A program made the translations under genes and the position numbers. Shown here one piece after another: positions 5,598-6,329 of a stretch of 6,329 bases of DNA; position 1 is the stretch's first letter, and each line of letters opens with the position of its first letter. The stretch covers positions 1 to 6,329 of the forward strand of contig USGH01000161.1 of assembly GCA_900554225.1 (NCBI GenBank), in the 5' to 3' direction. The notes under the pieces were generated by a model. That model was not told the origin of the DNA, searched no databases, and worked only from the letters and a program-made list of their open reading frames with translations. This stretch comes from an uncultured Eubacteriales bacterium (GTDB lineage Bacteria; Bacillota; Clostridia; Oscillospirales; CAG-272).

Positions 5598-6329
5598 TGT
5601 TTTCCCTCTCTCTTCAAAAAGAAATTGAGCGCGGCATTGATGAGCATGATAAAGAGGAACAGCACAAGTGCGATGGAGAACAGTGCCTGCTGCTGGAGTC
5701 CGGAGGAATACGACATTTCACTCGCGACTGCCGTGGTCAAAAAACGAACGCTCTCGAAAAGTCCCGGCATATTGGGCGCGTTTCCGGCAACCATAATGAC
5801 TGCCATCGCCTCTCCGATCGCACGACCGACACCCAGCACCACTGCCGCCGCAATCCCGCTCTTTGCAGCCGGAACGGATACGCGGAAATATGTCTCCATC
5901 GGTGTTGCGCCCAAGGCTAAGGATGCGTTCTCATACTCCCTCGGCACTGCTTCCAATGCGGTGACGGACACCTTGATGATGGAGGGCAGGATCATGATGG
6001 ACAGCACCACGATCGCCGCAAGGAGACTGGCACCGTCCGGTATGTTGAAGAGCTTGCGGATACCGGGAACTAATACGAGCATACCGACAAGGCCATAGAC
6101 CACGGACGGAATCCCGGCAAGCATACTGACCGCCGCCTGTACGACCGTTTTGACCATCGGGGGAGCCAGCTTTGCGAGATAGACCGCGGTGAGAAAGCCG
6201 ATCGGTACGCCAATGAGAATCGCACCCGCTGTACCGTAGATACTGGTCAGAAGGAACGGCAGGATTCCAAACGAAGGTTCTGCCGCGGTAGACGCCCACG
6301 TTTTGCCGAACAGGAATGGAACCAGCCCG
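5594..6329 (-). CDS. pstC: Phosphate ABC transporter permease PstC (N-terminus cut by window edge)
   Basis: The last 244 codons are visible and the frame is open through the right edge; roughly 45-60 N-terminal residues including the first membrane helix should be missing. The visible part begins with a PstC-typical FLFGKTW segment and FGILPFLL near residues 20-27. Hydrophobic segments lie near 22-51, 75-90, 101-118, 160-182 and 216-238. The EAA coupling loop is around 126-170 (EAVPREYENASLALGATPMETY, then GRAIGEAMA, too long to be random and matching PstC rather than PstA). The stop overlaps the pstA start. An internal Met at 6155-6157 could be mistaken for the start, but strongly PstC-like sequence continues upstream of it. 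pstS and the main operon promoter are expected beyond the right edge. Confidence 0.94.
   Translation of the reverse strand, partial: GLVPFLFGKTWASTAAEPSFGILPFLLTSIYGTAGAILIGVPIGFLTAVYLAKLAPPMVKTVVQAAVSMLAGIPSVVYGLVGMLVLVPGIRKLFNIPDGASLLAAIVVLSIMILPSIIKVSVTALEAVPREYENASLALGATPMETYFRVSVPAAKSGIAAAVVLGVGRAIGEAMAVIMVAGNAPNMPGLFESVRFLTTAVASEMSYSSGLQQQALFSIALVLFLFIMLINAALNFFLKREGKQ

Noticed and set aside
1..6329. CRISPR arrays, tRNA or rRNA genes, insertion sequences, toxin-antitoxin or phage genes
   Set aside because: No regular direct repeats, RNA gene signatures, transposase motifs or element ends were seen on either strand; the window is almost fully explained by seven genes.

Overview
The window reads as one end of a phosphate uptake and sensing cluster from a Clostridia-type Firmicute. 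This rests on the gene order (pst transporter, phoU, then response regulator and histidine kinase in one run), strong Shine-Dalgarno sequences of the AAGGAGG type, and clostridial-looking protein sequences. Base composition is moderately GC-rich by eye, with third codon positions mostly G or C, as in Oscillospiraceae-like gut lineages. The genus cannot be named from this sequence alone.

Every gene found lies on the minus strand, so transcription runs from the right edge to the left. In that order they are: pstC (5' end cut by the right edge), pstA, pstB, phoU, phoB/phoP-type response regulator, phoR-type sensor kinase, a terminator-like hairpin, and an araC-family regulator whose C-terminal DNA-binding domain is cut by the left edge. 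pstS, the periplasmic phosphate-binding lipoprotein gene, is not visible and probably lies to the right. All five junctions from pstC to phoR are stop/start overlaps (four ATGA, one TAATG), so six reading frames run without any spacer.

PstC and PstA form the membrane channel and PstB powers it with ATP. PhoU couples transporter state to the sensor kinase PhoR. PhoR phosphorylates PhoB, which in this pathway normally controls pst and other Pho genes. This is a known system, and I see no sign of a new defence, mobile or biosynthetic system.

Two non-coding signals are the most interesting. The first is a near-consensus sigma-A promoter inside phoU, in a short AT-rich patch of unusual codon choice, placed to give phoB-phoR separate transcription. 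The second is a perfect 7+2+7 inverted repeat (GTTAGTG-TT-CACTAAC) between the araC-family start and its putative -10, which looks like a repressor operator. The only gene-free stretch is 711-831; it holds the ribosome binding site, operator, weak promoter and terminator listed below.
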